Both the position numbers and the translations under genes were made by a program. The notes beneath the pieces were generated by a model. That model saw nothing but the letters and a program-made list of their open reading frames with translations, did not search any database and was not told the origin of the DNA. From positions 1-39,977 of IMG/VR virus record IMGVR_UViG_3300005536_000009: a stretch of 39,977 nt of DNA; one strand, 5' to 3'. This DNA comes from a virus. Shown in pieces: positions 1 to 7,186 of the stretch. How positions within the stretch are numbered: position 1 is the stretch's first letter; each line of letters opens with the position of its first letter.

Positions 1-1
1 G

Positions 2-136
2 AGGGACATCCGGGCGGCGGAGCGTGGCGGGATCGGAGCTCGGTGGGAGTTTGGGCGGGACGTGCTGGCGTTTTACGATCTGCGCGGGGCTGTGCCGCCG
101 AAAACCTTGCGTGAGTCTTTGGGCGTTTCGGTTTAG
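2..136 (+). CDS. C-terminal end of a gene cut by the window edge
   Basis: An open frame enters from the left edge and ends at TAG 134-136, giving about 44 residues. The visible tail has a charged helix followed by ARWEFGRDVL and FYDLRG. This resembles C-terminal parts of phage ParB-like or DNA-modifying proteins, but the piece is too short for a firm call. It lies 5 bases upstream of the replication-type gene and probably shares its transcript. Function unknown. Confidence 0.5.
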   Translation, partial: RDIRAAERGGIGARWEFGRDVLAFYDLRGAVPPKTLRESLGVSV

Positions 137-141
137 GGCCT

Positions 142-975
142 ATGTACGCGAAGATTTATGCGTCTTTGTGGGACGGGACATTGTCGGGGACTGGCGTTGT
201 CTGGGCGGTGTTCGTGTTTTTGCTGGCTAAGGCAGACCGCGAAGGCTTCGTGGACGTACACCCGAGCGTGATCTCGAAGCTCACGGGATTCAGCGAGGAG
301 GAGGTGACAGCGTCATTGCTGCGTTTGCGATCTCCTGATCCGAACAGCCGCAGCCAAGCGCAAGAGGGTGCGAGACTTGAGTTGATTGACGAGCATCGGG
401 ACTGGGGCTGGCAGATCGTAAACTACGAGCGGTACAGGACGATGGTGGACTCGGACATGGTGCGGGCTCAGACGCGGGAGCGGGTCCGAAAGCACCGCGA
501 GTCCCGGAAGCCTGTAACGGAGACGGTAACGGACGGTAACGCACCGAAACGGCATGTAGAAGTAGAGGCAGAAGTAGATATAGAACCAACCCCCCCTACC
601 CCCCCGTCGCCTAACGGCTCCGGAGAGAGTGAGTTTGCATTATCAGCTTTCCCTAAACGAGAACCTCCAGCGAAGAAAGTCAGGTCTCGCCCTCCGCGTG
701 GGCTCGATATGCCGCGCACGGACAAAGACTGGGCCGACGCCTTCACGGCACATTTTTGGCCGGTCTACTCGGAGTTCAAGCCGGGTTGCTCCCGGGCCGC
801 CGCCTGGAAGGCTTGGTGCGCCATACCCCACCCCGAGGGCGAAGCGGACTTCACGGCACTGTTCTTGGCCCTGGAGGCCTACCAGGAAAAAGCCCCCTCG
901 GAGCCCCGATTTCGCAAGGACGCCTCGACTTGGCTCAACGATTACCACCGTAACCTGCTCTTGGAGGCCGGATGA
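142..975 (+). CDS. Phage replication-initiation-like protein with N-terminal winged-helix domain
   Basis: 277 residues. Residues 1-95 match the pattern common to phage replication or DnaT-like proteins: a short lead (KIYASLWDGTL), a helix-turn-helix with ISKLTGFSEEEV, a segment rich in PDPNSRS, and DEHRDWGWQIVNYERYR. A linker rich in Pro, Glu and Ser follows at about 120-190. The C-terminal domain at about 195-277 (TDKDWADAFTAHFWPVY...RKDASTWLNDY) looks like the globular domain that closes many phage replication proteins, where it contacts helicase or DNA. The ATG has only a weak TAGGG upstream. The family role, recognising an origin or loading helicase, is inferred. It overlaps the next gene by ATGA. 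Confidence 0.72.
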   Translation: MYAKIYASLWDGTLSGTGVVWAVFVFLLAKADREGFVDVHPSVISKLTGFSEEEVTASLLRLRSPDPNSRSQAQEGARLELIDEHRDWGWQIVNYERYRTMVDSDMVRAQTRERVRKHRESRKPVTETVTDGNAPKRHVEVEAEVDIEPTPPTPPSPNGSGESEFALSAFPKREPPAKKVRSRPPRGLDMPRTDKDWADAFTAHFWPVYSEFKPGCSRAAAWKAWCAIPHPEGEADFTALFLALEAYQEKAPSEPRFRKDASTWLNDYHRNLLLEAG

Positions 976-1238
976 AACTCGTCGCCTTCGCCGTCGATCA
1001 GGGCCGCGCCTATGTCCTGTTCTCCGATGGCTCGGTCTGGATGTCCACCCCCGCTGCCGGATCTTGGGTCGGCGCCGGTTTTCCTCGCTGCCCGTGGCTC
1101 GATGACCAAAAACCCGAAACAGGAGGTCCCCGTGGACTGGAAACGCCCCGGCAAGAAGCACAGCGCAGAGCCGCCGCCTCCGGAGTTCTTCGGGTTCCGC
1201 GAGGACGGAAGCAGTTATCGGTCCGCAAGTCCGGTTGA
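972..1238 (+). CDS. Small protein of unknown function
   Basis: 88 residues starting at an ATG that overlaps the previous stop (ATGA), with GGAGG just upstream at 964-968, so the start is well supported. The first 25 residues (MKLVAFAVDQGRAYVLFSDGSVW) read as a genuine beta-strand start; the rest is rich in Arg, Gly and Pro and overlaps the next gene by 107 bases. The 3' half could therefore be extended by a lost stop or an indel. No function can be given. Confidence 0.55.
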   Translation: MKLVAFAVDQGRAYVLFSDGSVWMSTPAAGSWVGAGFPRCPWLDDQKPETGGPRGLETPRQEAQRRAAASGVLRVPRGRKQLSVRKSG

Positions 1239-1755
1239 CTCCGTCTGCACCCGCGCTGTCTGGCGCCTCTGCCGCCTGCTCCAGCAAAGAAACCTGCGCC
1301 CCTGCGAACTGGTCCTCGAAATAGCCCACGAGCCCGAACTCGTCCGCCACATGTTCGGCCTCACCGAACTCGTCCAGTGGTCCACACTCGATCGCTACTG
1401 GCAGTGGCGCCTCGCCTGGACCAACAGCGCCGCCATGAGCACGCTCAAGTACCGGGGCGCCGGTGTGCCCTTGGCCTTCGACGACGAACAGCCCTGGCGT
1501 GGGCGTGTCCGCCTCGCAGAACGTATTCACGGCGAACCCGAGTACGGCACCTACCTGCGGATTGGCGACCAAGACTACCCGCTGCCCGAAGCCATGAACG
1601 TCACCGCGCTGCTCTCCGACCTGCTGCACATGCCGCCGGCTCCGAAGAAAGCCGATGAGGTCTGGGAACCGCTCGTCACCATGACCGATGACGAACTCAC
1701 CGCTGAGAAAGCACGCCAGTTAGACGCCTTCGCTGCCTACCAAGATCGCCCTTGA
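1132..1755 (+). CDS. Hypothetical protein
   Basis: 207 residues from GTG 1132, chosen because AGGAGG lies at 1121-1126, 5 bases upstream; ATG 1102 and an earlier start at 1012 are in frame but lack such a site. The N-terminus is basic and Pro-rich. The middle is helical with many Trp and Leu residues (CTRAVWRLCRLLQQ; LVQWSTLDRYWQWRLAW), and the end is charged. It has no transmembrane segment and no catalytic motif I recognise. Function unknown. Confidence 0.7.
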   Translation: MDWKRPGKKHSAEPPPPEFFGFREDGSSYRSASPVDSVCTRAVWRLCRLLQQRNLRPCELVLEIAHEPELVRHMFGLTELVQWSTLDRYWQWRLAWTNSAAMSTLKYRGAGVPLAFDDEQPWRGRVRLAERIHGEPEYGTYLRIGDQDYPLPEAMNVTALLSDLLHMPPAPKKADEVWEPLVTMTDDELTAEKARQLDAFAAYQDRP

Positions 1756-1865
1756 CGCACCACGCGACGCCGAGGCACCATGCCTCCCGTCGCGACTCCC
1801 GGACGCGGCGCGCGCGACAGCACGACAGGATCGCGCCGCGTCACCCCTAACAGCGCGGGGACCCG

Positions 1866-2180
1866 ATGCCGAGACCGTCTCCAGCAGCCAAGTTCTCCAC
1901 GAGAGCCGCCGGTGTCGCTAAGCGGCTGAGCGATACCACGGCAAAGGTTGCCGGGTCTTACGGAGTTAGCGACTCGACGAAGGTCGTGAAGGCGAGCGTC
2001 GCGAAACCCAAACTCGACCCAGAGACCTATTCGGAGTCCGCTCGCGGTATCAAAATCACCGCCGAACGTGCGATCCGCGAGGTCCAGAAGCATCACGGAG
2101 ACGTGGAGGCTTTCCTGAAAGAAACCGGTAACAAGTCGCACTACATGGCGAACAAGGTTTTGGAGTGGTTGGGCTACTGA
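1866..2180 (+). CDS. Small basic hypothetical protein
   Basis: 104 residues. The N-terminal half is basic, with Ser, Thr and Ala (KFSTRAAGVAKRL). The C-terminal half is a likely helix pair with ITAERAIREVQKHHGDVEAFLKE and a closing NKVLEWLGY. A GGGGAC site precedes the ATG. A 110-base GC-rich gap lies upstream, in which I see only a poor short frame starting near 1780. The composition would suit a small nucleic-acid-binding or virion protein, but nothing proves it. Confidence 0.6.
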   Translation: MPRPSPAAKFSTRAAGVAKRLSDTTAKVAGSYGVSDSTKVVKASVAKPKLDPETYSESARGIKITAERAIREVQKHHGDVEAFLKETGNKSHYMANKVLEWLGY

Positions 2181-2213
2181 GATCACCCTTTCACGGATCG
2201 AGCGAGGCACGCG

Positions 2214-2312
2214 ATGGACCGCCCGGAAGTCTGCGCGAAGGCCGTAGGCAGGATGCCACTCACCCTAGCCGCCCTGAGCCCGGTTGAGAGCGGCCTTCGT
2301 TTTCCGGTCTGA
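2214..2312 (+). CDS. Possible 32-residue micro-ORF
   Basis: This ATG frame follows a GAGCGAGG site by a few bases and stops two bases before the ATG of the next small gene, the spacing seen across the operon. The product would be 32 residues with a hydrophobic middle (MPLTLAALSPV). It could equally be untranslated spacer. No function is proposed. Confidence 0.3.
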   Translation: MDRPEVCAKAVGRMPLTLAALSPVESGLRFPV

Positions 2313-2314
2313 CG

Positions 2315-2494
2315 ATGCCAAGCGCCTTGGTCCCCAAGAAGTTCAAGGCCGGCAAGCTCCACAGCGGCTCCAAGCACGGCCCCATCGTTACGGACCCCAA
2401 GCAGATGGTCGCCATCCTGCTCGGCGAGCGGCGCAACGAGCACGAAACCGGCTCCGCTGATCGACACAAGAAACCCACCCGTAGACGGGCGTGA
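2315..2494 (+). CDS. Small basic protein, DUF6496-like
   Basis: 59 residues. The pattern FKAGKLHSGSKHGPIV followed by PKQMVAILLGE matches a small family, DUF6496 as I recall it, seen often in phages and bacteria, whose members carry KxGKLxSGSKxGPxVxxxKQAxAIAL. The role of the family is unknown. The tail is strongly basic (KKPTRRRA). It precedes the first zinc-ribbon gene by four bases and likely shares its transcript. Confidence 0.75.
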   Translation: MPSALVPKKFKAGKLHSGSKHGPIVTDPKQMVAILLGERRNEHETGSADRHKKPTRRRA

Positions 2495-2498
2495 TCGT

Positions 2499-3431
2499 GT
2501 GTCCGGTCTCCAACTCGCCTGCCCCCACTGCGACGCCCCCGTCCCCAACCCCACGGCGCAACTGCGCGAGCTCACCTATCCCTGCCCCGATTGCGGCGAG
2601 TGGTGCCTGCGCGAAGAACTCAAGTGCAACCCCCAGCTCGCGATCTGGATGGCGGGTGGCGGAGCCCCGGATTTGAACATCGCCGAAGTGAATGCCCTGA
2701 TCGACGCGCGCCTCTACGACACAGCGTTCTATCACCGCAAGTTCCGGTATGACCTGCAAGTCCCCGCTGGTTCCACGATCCCGGGATTTCGCTCGGCAAG
2801 CTACATCGACAAGGCGCTTGGGATCGTCCGTTATGTCGATCTCCCCGCCGGAACCAATAAGATTTTCGAGATTTGCGAGAAACTGCTCGTGGACCCATTC
2901 AACGTCTGGGCGCTGCCGTTCAGCTACAAGATGCTCCAAAATCAGGGTAACAACGTTGGTACCCAGGCCGGTGAATCGTTGCAGGGAATCCAATGGGGGT
3001 CCTTCAGCCAAAACCCACCGTGGCAGACCAACTATGCCTCGGCAAGCACCGGATCGGTGATCCAATTGCGTTTCAATTCCACCAGCCAGAAGTGGGAAGT
3101 GCTGGTGTGGGATACGGATACCGGAACCCCACCGGATGTCGTCGAATGCACGCTACAGCCGTCATTCCAGGTGGACTACCACCTCGTTGAACTGCGCATG
3201 GACTACACCCCGGTAGTCGGCGGAGGTTCAACGCTCAAGGCCTACCTGAATGGTCAACTCGCCCACACCTACAGCGGAACTCGGCTGGACAATGTCCTGC
3301 TTGCGGGTAACAACGACGGGTTTGCGGCAGGATACTTCGTCACGCAAGGTACCTCGGGTGCTCGCAGTGAAGCGGGGTTCTACGACAACGCCATCTATCA
3401 GCCGCTCCCCGCGATGGTGAACTCGTTCTGA
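2499..3431 (+). CDS. Zinc-ribbon protein 1 with lectin-like C-terminal body (putative virion surface protein)
   Basis: 310 residues from GTG. An N-terminal zinc ribbon has Cys at 8, 11, 29 and 32, then WCLREELK. A beta-rich body follows, with alternating strands, aromatic residues and a closing segment (STLKAYLNGQLAHTYSG, later GFYDNAIYQPL) typical of concanavalin-like or LamG-type jelly-roll folds that bind sugars or form phage decoration and fibre parts. The same ribbon spacing recurs in the next two genes. I infer that the ribbon is a common attachment or folding module and the body is the variable, exposed part. The fold was read from the sequence only. No enzyme motif is visible. Confidence 0.65.
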   Translation: MSGLQLACPHCDAPVPNPTAQLRELTYPCPDCGEWCLREELKCNPQLAIWMAGGGAPDLNIAEVNALIDARLYDTAFYHRKFRYDLQVPAGSTIPGFRSASYIDKALGIVRYVDLPAGTNKIFEICEKLLVDPFNVWALPFSYKMLQNQGNNVGTQAGESLQGIQWGSFSQNPPWQTNYASASTGSVIQLRFNSTSQKWEVLVWDTDTGTPPDVVECTLQPSFQVDYHLVELRMDYTPVVGGGSTLKAYLNGQLAHTYSGTRLDNVLLAGNNDGFAAGYFVTQGTSGARSEAGFYDNAIYQPLPAMVNSF

Positions 3432-3432
3432 C

Positions 3433-4284
3433 ATGGGACGCCTCGAACTGCTGTGCCCGAACTGCGAGACCCCGGCGAGGCCGTCTCTCATGCAACCCCC
3501 GCCGGAGATGTTCACCTGCGAGACCTGTCACGAGACCACGCTGCGCAAGAACCTGAAGCAGCAGCGTTACGAAAGCCTCGTCGTCGCAGGCACTGGCCCG
3601 ATCTACGGCGGTGCTGGGGCAACCAACCTGGCGACGGGGTCGATGATCGACGCGGCTCAGCTCACCACGACCCTGACTTCCGGTACGTTCACCTCGCGCG
3701 TTGGAGACATCTACGTCGTCAGCGTCGCCAGTTCTCTGAACAGTGCCGACCCGACCAGCGTCAAGTCTGGAGCCGGAGCCAACACGCTCATCAAGGCGGC
3801 ATCGGCGAACTCCGCCGGAGCTATTTGGGTGAGCATCTGGTACTCCAACGCAGCCGACATCGGCACCGCAGGAGCCGGAGACACGATGGTCGCGACCTGG
3901 GGCGGAACATTGCCCGCTGCCGCGGTCATGTCAGTCTCCAGGCTGACGCGCTCGGCGACGGTCTCTGTGCTCGACAAGACCAAGACCGCATCAGGTACCG
4001 GACCATCGTTCAACAGCGGGCTGACGACCGCACTCACCAGTATCAACGAATACGCGGCTGCCGCGCTCGCCGTGTTCGAAGACCTGTCAGCTGGAGCCCC
4101 GTCATGGACCAACCCGTTCGGTGGTGCTCTTGCCGTGCACTGTGCTTCGATTCCGGGCGGCGATGTCAGTCTGTACGAAGGCCGGGCGCAACTCCTCTCC
4201 GCCGCTGCTACGCGCGCAGGCGGTACGATCCCCAGTGGAGAGATCGACTGGGTGATCGCGCTCGCGACGTTCAAGCCCGCATGA
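3433..4284 (+). CDS. Zinc-ribbon protein 2 with Ala/Ser/Thr-rich beta body (putative virion surface protein)
   Basis: 283 residues. Cys lie at 8, 11, 29 and 32, as in the genes on either side, with a shared PSLMQPPPEMF between the two pairs and TTLRKNLK after them. From about residue 50 the protein is rich in Ala, Gly, Ser and Thr with regularly spaced hydrophobics, ending DWVIALATFKP. This layout is common in phage tail-fibre and decoration proteins built of beta-sandwich modules. The start is two bases after the previous stop. Surface display is inferred from context and composition. Confidence 0.65.
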   Translation: MGRLELLCPNCETPARPSLMQPPPEMFTCETCHETTLRKNLKQQRYESLVVAGTGPIYGGAGATNLATGSMIDAAQLTTTLTSGTFTSRVGDIYVVSVASSLNSADPTSVKSGAGANTLIKAASANSAGAIWVSIWYSNAADIGTAGAGDTMVATWGGTLPAAAVMSVSRLTRSATVSVLDKTKTASGTGPSFNSGLTTALTSINEYAAAALAVFEDLSAGAPSWTNPFGGALAVHCASIPGGDVSLYEGRAQLLSAAATRAGGTIPSGEIDWVIALATFKPA

Positions 4285-4300
4285 GAGAGGACCGCTGAGT

Positions 4301-4921
4301 GTGGCCCGCACGACGCTCTACTGCCCAGCCTGCGAGAACGCGGTCATGCCCGCGATGGTCCAGCCGCCGCCGCCGATCTACGAATGTGACGTGTGCTGGG
4401 AACGCACTCCGCGCGCCGAGCTCAAGAGCTTCCGCGACCTTACGGTCCTGCGCGGCGATGCGTACCCGCCCGTGAGTCCCTCCATCAACTCGGTCAACTT
4501 GACCGCCGACCAAACGTTCACGTCCTCCTCCGTCGTGAACGTCACGGGCCTCGCCTTCCCGCTCGTCGGCGGTCTTTATGTTCACTTCCGGTTCTTCCTC
4601 CTGGTCCGGAACAGCGTCATCAACGAAGGCGCCAAGTTTACCCTCACCTTCCCGACCTCGACGCGGTTCGATTGCGTCGCGAAAGCCTGCCTCGGCGGCG
4701 ACGGAGCGGTGACGACGTGGGAGGACACGATCCTGTCCAGCGGGGACGCCGTGACGACGGTCAACTTCCCGGTCGCGAACACGGACTACCCGATCACGAT
4801 TGAGGGCGTCATTGTCCCCTCGGCGGTGGGGTCCGTGCAGTTGCAGGCCGGGAACGAATCGAGCGGCGGCACAGTCACGGTTCGGCAGGGCTCTCTCTGT
4901 CTCATCACGAGGCTGCCGTAA
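4301..4921 (+). CDS. Zinc-ribbon protein 3 with short beta body (putative virion surface protein)
   Basis: 206 residues from GTG 4301, with GAGAGG at 4284-4290. The N-terminus has Cys at 8, 11, 29 and 32 and PAMVQPPPPIY between the pairs, very close to protein 2. The C-terminal 150 residues form a compact beta-rich domain (TFTSSSVVNVTGLAFPLVGG; later YPITIEGVIVPSAVGSVQLQAG) that looks like a jelly-roll of trimeric or decoration type. It ends in TAATG, sharing one base with the beta-helix gene, so translation is probably coupled. Confidence 0.65.
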   Translation: MARTTLYCPACENAVMPAMVQPPPPIYECDVCWERTPRAELKSFRDLTVLRGDAYPPVSPSINSVNLTADQTFTSSSVVNVTGLAFPLVGGLYVHFRFFLLVRNSVINEGAKFTLTFPTSTRFDCVAKACLGGDGAVTTWEDTILSSGDAVTTVNFPVANTDYPITIEGVIVPSAVGSVQLQAGNESSGGTVTVRQGSLCLITRLP

Positions 4922-5868
4922 TGGGGGCCAACGTCATCTATGTGGACAAGGCTGCTTCGGGAGTCGTCAACTCTGCCATTGCTAGCCTGACGAGCGGTGG
5001 TGTGATCGAGCTAGGCCCGGGCACCTTCGCCGGGGATATCACCTGGACCCAGCCGAACGTCGAGCTACGCGGGGCTGGGGTGGACTCCACGATCTTGTCG
5101 GGTTCGGTTGCGATCCAGACGGGCAGTGTGCAAATGCACGACATGACCGTGCGGGCGACTGGCAAGACCTTTGGCATCAAGTTGTTCAAGTCTGGCGGTG
5201 ATACGCCGCGTTGTCGCTTCTCGAAGGTTGTAATCGGGGCAAGCAGCAGCGGAGCCGGAGACGGACCGGAGCGGGGTATCTGGATGGACGGAGCCATCCT
5301 GTGTGCATTCGATCAGTGCGTGTGTCAGTTCTGTACCAAGTCGGGACTGTATGTGAACACGACGCAGGGGGCCTATTCGACCAACGTCAATACCTTCCGG
5401 GATTGCACATTCAACTCCAACGGGACGGGTGGAACGGGATACGGAGTTGAACTGCTTGAGGGTGGCGACGGGGTTGCCGGGATCATGCTTCCTAGATTTC
5501 TTGGCGGGAACATCGAGAACAATGCAACGGGCGAGTTCTATGCCGACAACTGCACGCTGATTAAGGTTGTCGGCGTTGATTTCGAATCCTCGCAGACCTA
5601 CGACAAGTTCATCGACATCCGGTCCTCGTCTGATGTGACCATTGCCGATTGCAACTTTGTTACCAATGGCAACGCGAACCGGGCCTTTGTGCTCGCTGGC
5701 TGCGAAGCAGGCGTGGTGCGAGATTGTCGTTGGTCAGGGTTCCCGGTGGGCTCCGTGGGTATCTTCACCGACACCTGTGTTCAGTGTGCTGCCTACGACA
5801 ACAACCTCGGTGACGAAACACGAGAGCGTGTCATCAACAATCGTGGCTCCATGCGAGGCAGCAAGTGA
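4921..5868 (+). CDS. Right-handed parallel beta-helix protein (tailspike or pectate-lyase-like fold)
   Basis: 315 residues. The start resembles pectate-lyase-fold phage proteins (YVDKAASG...ASLTSGGVIELGPGTFAGDITWTQPNVELRGAG), and stacked rungs follow, each with small hydrophobics and Asn/Asp/Cys turns (FRDCTFNSNG, VVGVDFESS, VTIADCNFVTN, GVVRDCRWSG). Such beta-helices usually form host-binding or polysaccharide-cutting spikes. No catalytic acidic pair can be picked out, so binding rather than cleavage is possible. The position among surface-type proteins supports a virion role. It is Cys-rich for a spike. Confidence 0.75.
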   Translation: MGANVIYVDKAASGVVNSAIASLTSGGVIELGPGTFAGDITWTQPNVELRGAGVDSTILSGSVAIQTGSVQMHDMTVRATGKTFGIKLFKSGGDTPRCRFSKVVIGASSSGAGDGPERGIWMDGAILCAFDQCVCQFCTKSGLYVNTTQGAYSTNVNTFRDCTFNSNGTGGTGYGVELLEGGDGVAGIMLPRFLGGNIENNATGEFYADNCTLIKVVGVDFESSQTYDKFIDIRSSSDVTIADCNFVTNGNANRAFVLAGCEAGVVRDCRWSGFPVGSVGIFTDTCVQCAAYDNNLGDETRERVINNRGSMRGSK

Positions 5869-6647
5869 CCCGACCGGCGAGTCACTGGCAGCGTGGGCTT
5901 CAGCACTTCAATGGCGTGTTGTTCCTGCCTAGTTCGGGAACGGACGGGGCCGGTAAAGGGCTTGGTACGGCTTGGACCACGGACACCGCAGCGGTGGGTA
6001 TCACCATCGCCCATGCGACTCCGGGGACAGCCATTGACACGCAGATGAAACGGACCACCTACACCAACGTCGCAGGGACTGCGGACCAGGAGTTAGGGCC
6101 ACGACTCTCAGCGGCCACGGACAAGCAGTTCTGGTTTGGCAATGCGGCGGGGCTCGGCGGGTTCTACTTCTCAGCCATCTTCCGAGTCGAAACATGGAAC
6201 AGCGATGGAGGGCGCTTGTTTGTGGGGTTGAGCAATAGTGCCAACCCCGTCTGCATCTCGGACACCGTGCCGAACCACACCATCGGGCTCTGGCATGACA
6301 GCACGGACGGGGCCAATGTCCTGTCCATCGTGACAAAGGCTGCGACCGGAACGACGAAGGATGCCATCACGGGCGCTACGCTGGCAGCGGGGCAAGCGTT
6401 CTTGTGGGAGATGTGGGCATTCCCGTTCGGTATCAGCGTCATCAACACGCAATGCCGGCTCACCAGCATCAACACGGGGCAGAAGATTCAGTTCAACTCG
6501 ATCGGTGGCGGTCCCACAACAGCCACCATGCTTGCGCCTCAATGCCAGATGAGCAACGGTGCTGACACCACCGTCTCGCACTACTCGATCAGCGTGGCAA
6601 ACATCTACTGCGCCCCCTATTCGCAAACGCTGGACGGTACCGGATGA
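5865..6647 (+). CDS. Putative tail-fibre or receptor-binding type protein
   Basis: 260 residues from GTG 5865, overlapping the previous stop by GTGA. It opens with WQRGLQHFNGVLFLPSSGTDG and continues with beta-rich segments such as FYFSAIFRVETWNSDGGRLFVGLSN and HTIGLWHDSTDGANVLSIV, typical of jelly-roll or concanavalin-like modules at the tips of phage fibres. The closing part is Gly, Ala and Thr rich. It sits between the beta-helix gene and the terminase, and is the last of the surface-type block. The receptor is unknown. Confidence 0.6.
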   Translation: MTRPASHWQRGLQHFNGVLFLPSSGTDGAGKGLGTAWTTDTAAVGITIAHATPGTAIDTQMKRTTYTNVAGTADQELGPRLSAATDKQFWFGNAAGLGGFYFSAIFRVETWNSDGGRLFVGLSNSANPVCISDTVPNHTIGLWHDSTDGANVLSIVTKAATGTTKDAITGATLAAGQAFLWEMWAFPFGISVINTQCRLTSINTGQKIQFNSIGGGPTTATMLAPQCQMSNGADTTVSHYSISVANIYCAPYSQTLDGTG

Positions 6648-7186
6648 GCTACGAGAAGCCCGACAAGCCCAAGCCCGCCACCCTCTCGTTCAACGAGGTG
6701 ATGGAGCACATCAGTGAAATCGCCCGTTACGGCGACGGGGCTGACAAGTTCCGTGCATTGAAGTTCATCGCGGCCCAGAACTCCGAAACCGCTGTCCTGC
6801 CGGAGCCGCTGACCGCCGCAGAAGTTCAAGAACGCCTTGCTCGCATGATGCACCCGGCAGGCGTCGCCAACACTCAGATCGCCTACCGCAAGGCGTTCCC
6901 CAAGACGCAGAAGCCGTTGGGATCCGAGTTCCCGAAGATCGAGATTAGCGACCTCGATCCGTTCACCAAGTCGGACCTGCCGAAGACCCTGAAAGCGCTC
7001 TACAAGCAGTTCCCGCACATCAAGCGCGGCGGTTTCCCGAAGGGATTCCCAAGGAACGAGGGCCTGGAGGTCCAAGCGATCTGGTGCCAGAAGAAGGCCC
7101 TCGAAATGCTGCGCGACCGCGAGCAAGCGCGGCTCGAAGCACTGTCTCCAATCGCAGCTGCCCCGGAGCAGAAGCCCGATGCCTAG
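6644..7186 (+). CDS. Putative terminase small subunit
   Basis: 180 residues. The gene overlaps both the previous stop (ATGA) and the start of the large terminase, the usual place for the DNA-recognition subunit. The N-terminal half has helices suited to oligomers and DNA contact (FNEVMEHISEIARYGDGADKFRALKFIAAQ; LTAAEVQERLARMM). The C-terminal part is basic and helical, with a last Ala/Pro segment that could contact the large subunit. Recognition rests mainly on context and size; no family signature is certain. Confidence 0.6.
   Translation: MSYEKPDKPKPATLSFNEVMEHISEIARYGDGADKFRALKFIAAQNSETAVLPEPLTAAEVQERLARMMHPAGVANTQIAYRKAFPKTQKPLGSEFPKIEISDLDPFTKSDLPKTLKALYKQFPHIKRGGFPKGFPRNEGLEVQAIWCQKKALEMLRDREQARLEALSPIAAAPEQKPDA

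Noticed and set aside
643-1629. Antisense frame of 328 codons opposite the first small genes
   Set aside because: It spans three sense genes with good ribosome sites and has a composition typical of shadow frames.
1779-1928. Plus-strand frame starting in the 1756-1865 gap
   Set aside because: Arg/Pro/Ser-rich sequence with no ribosome site, running into the next gene in another frame.
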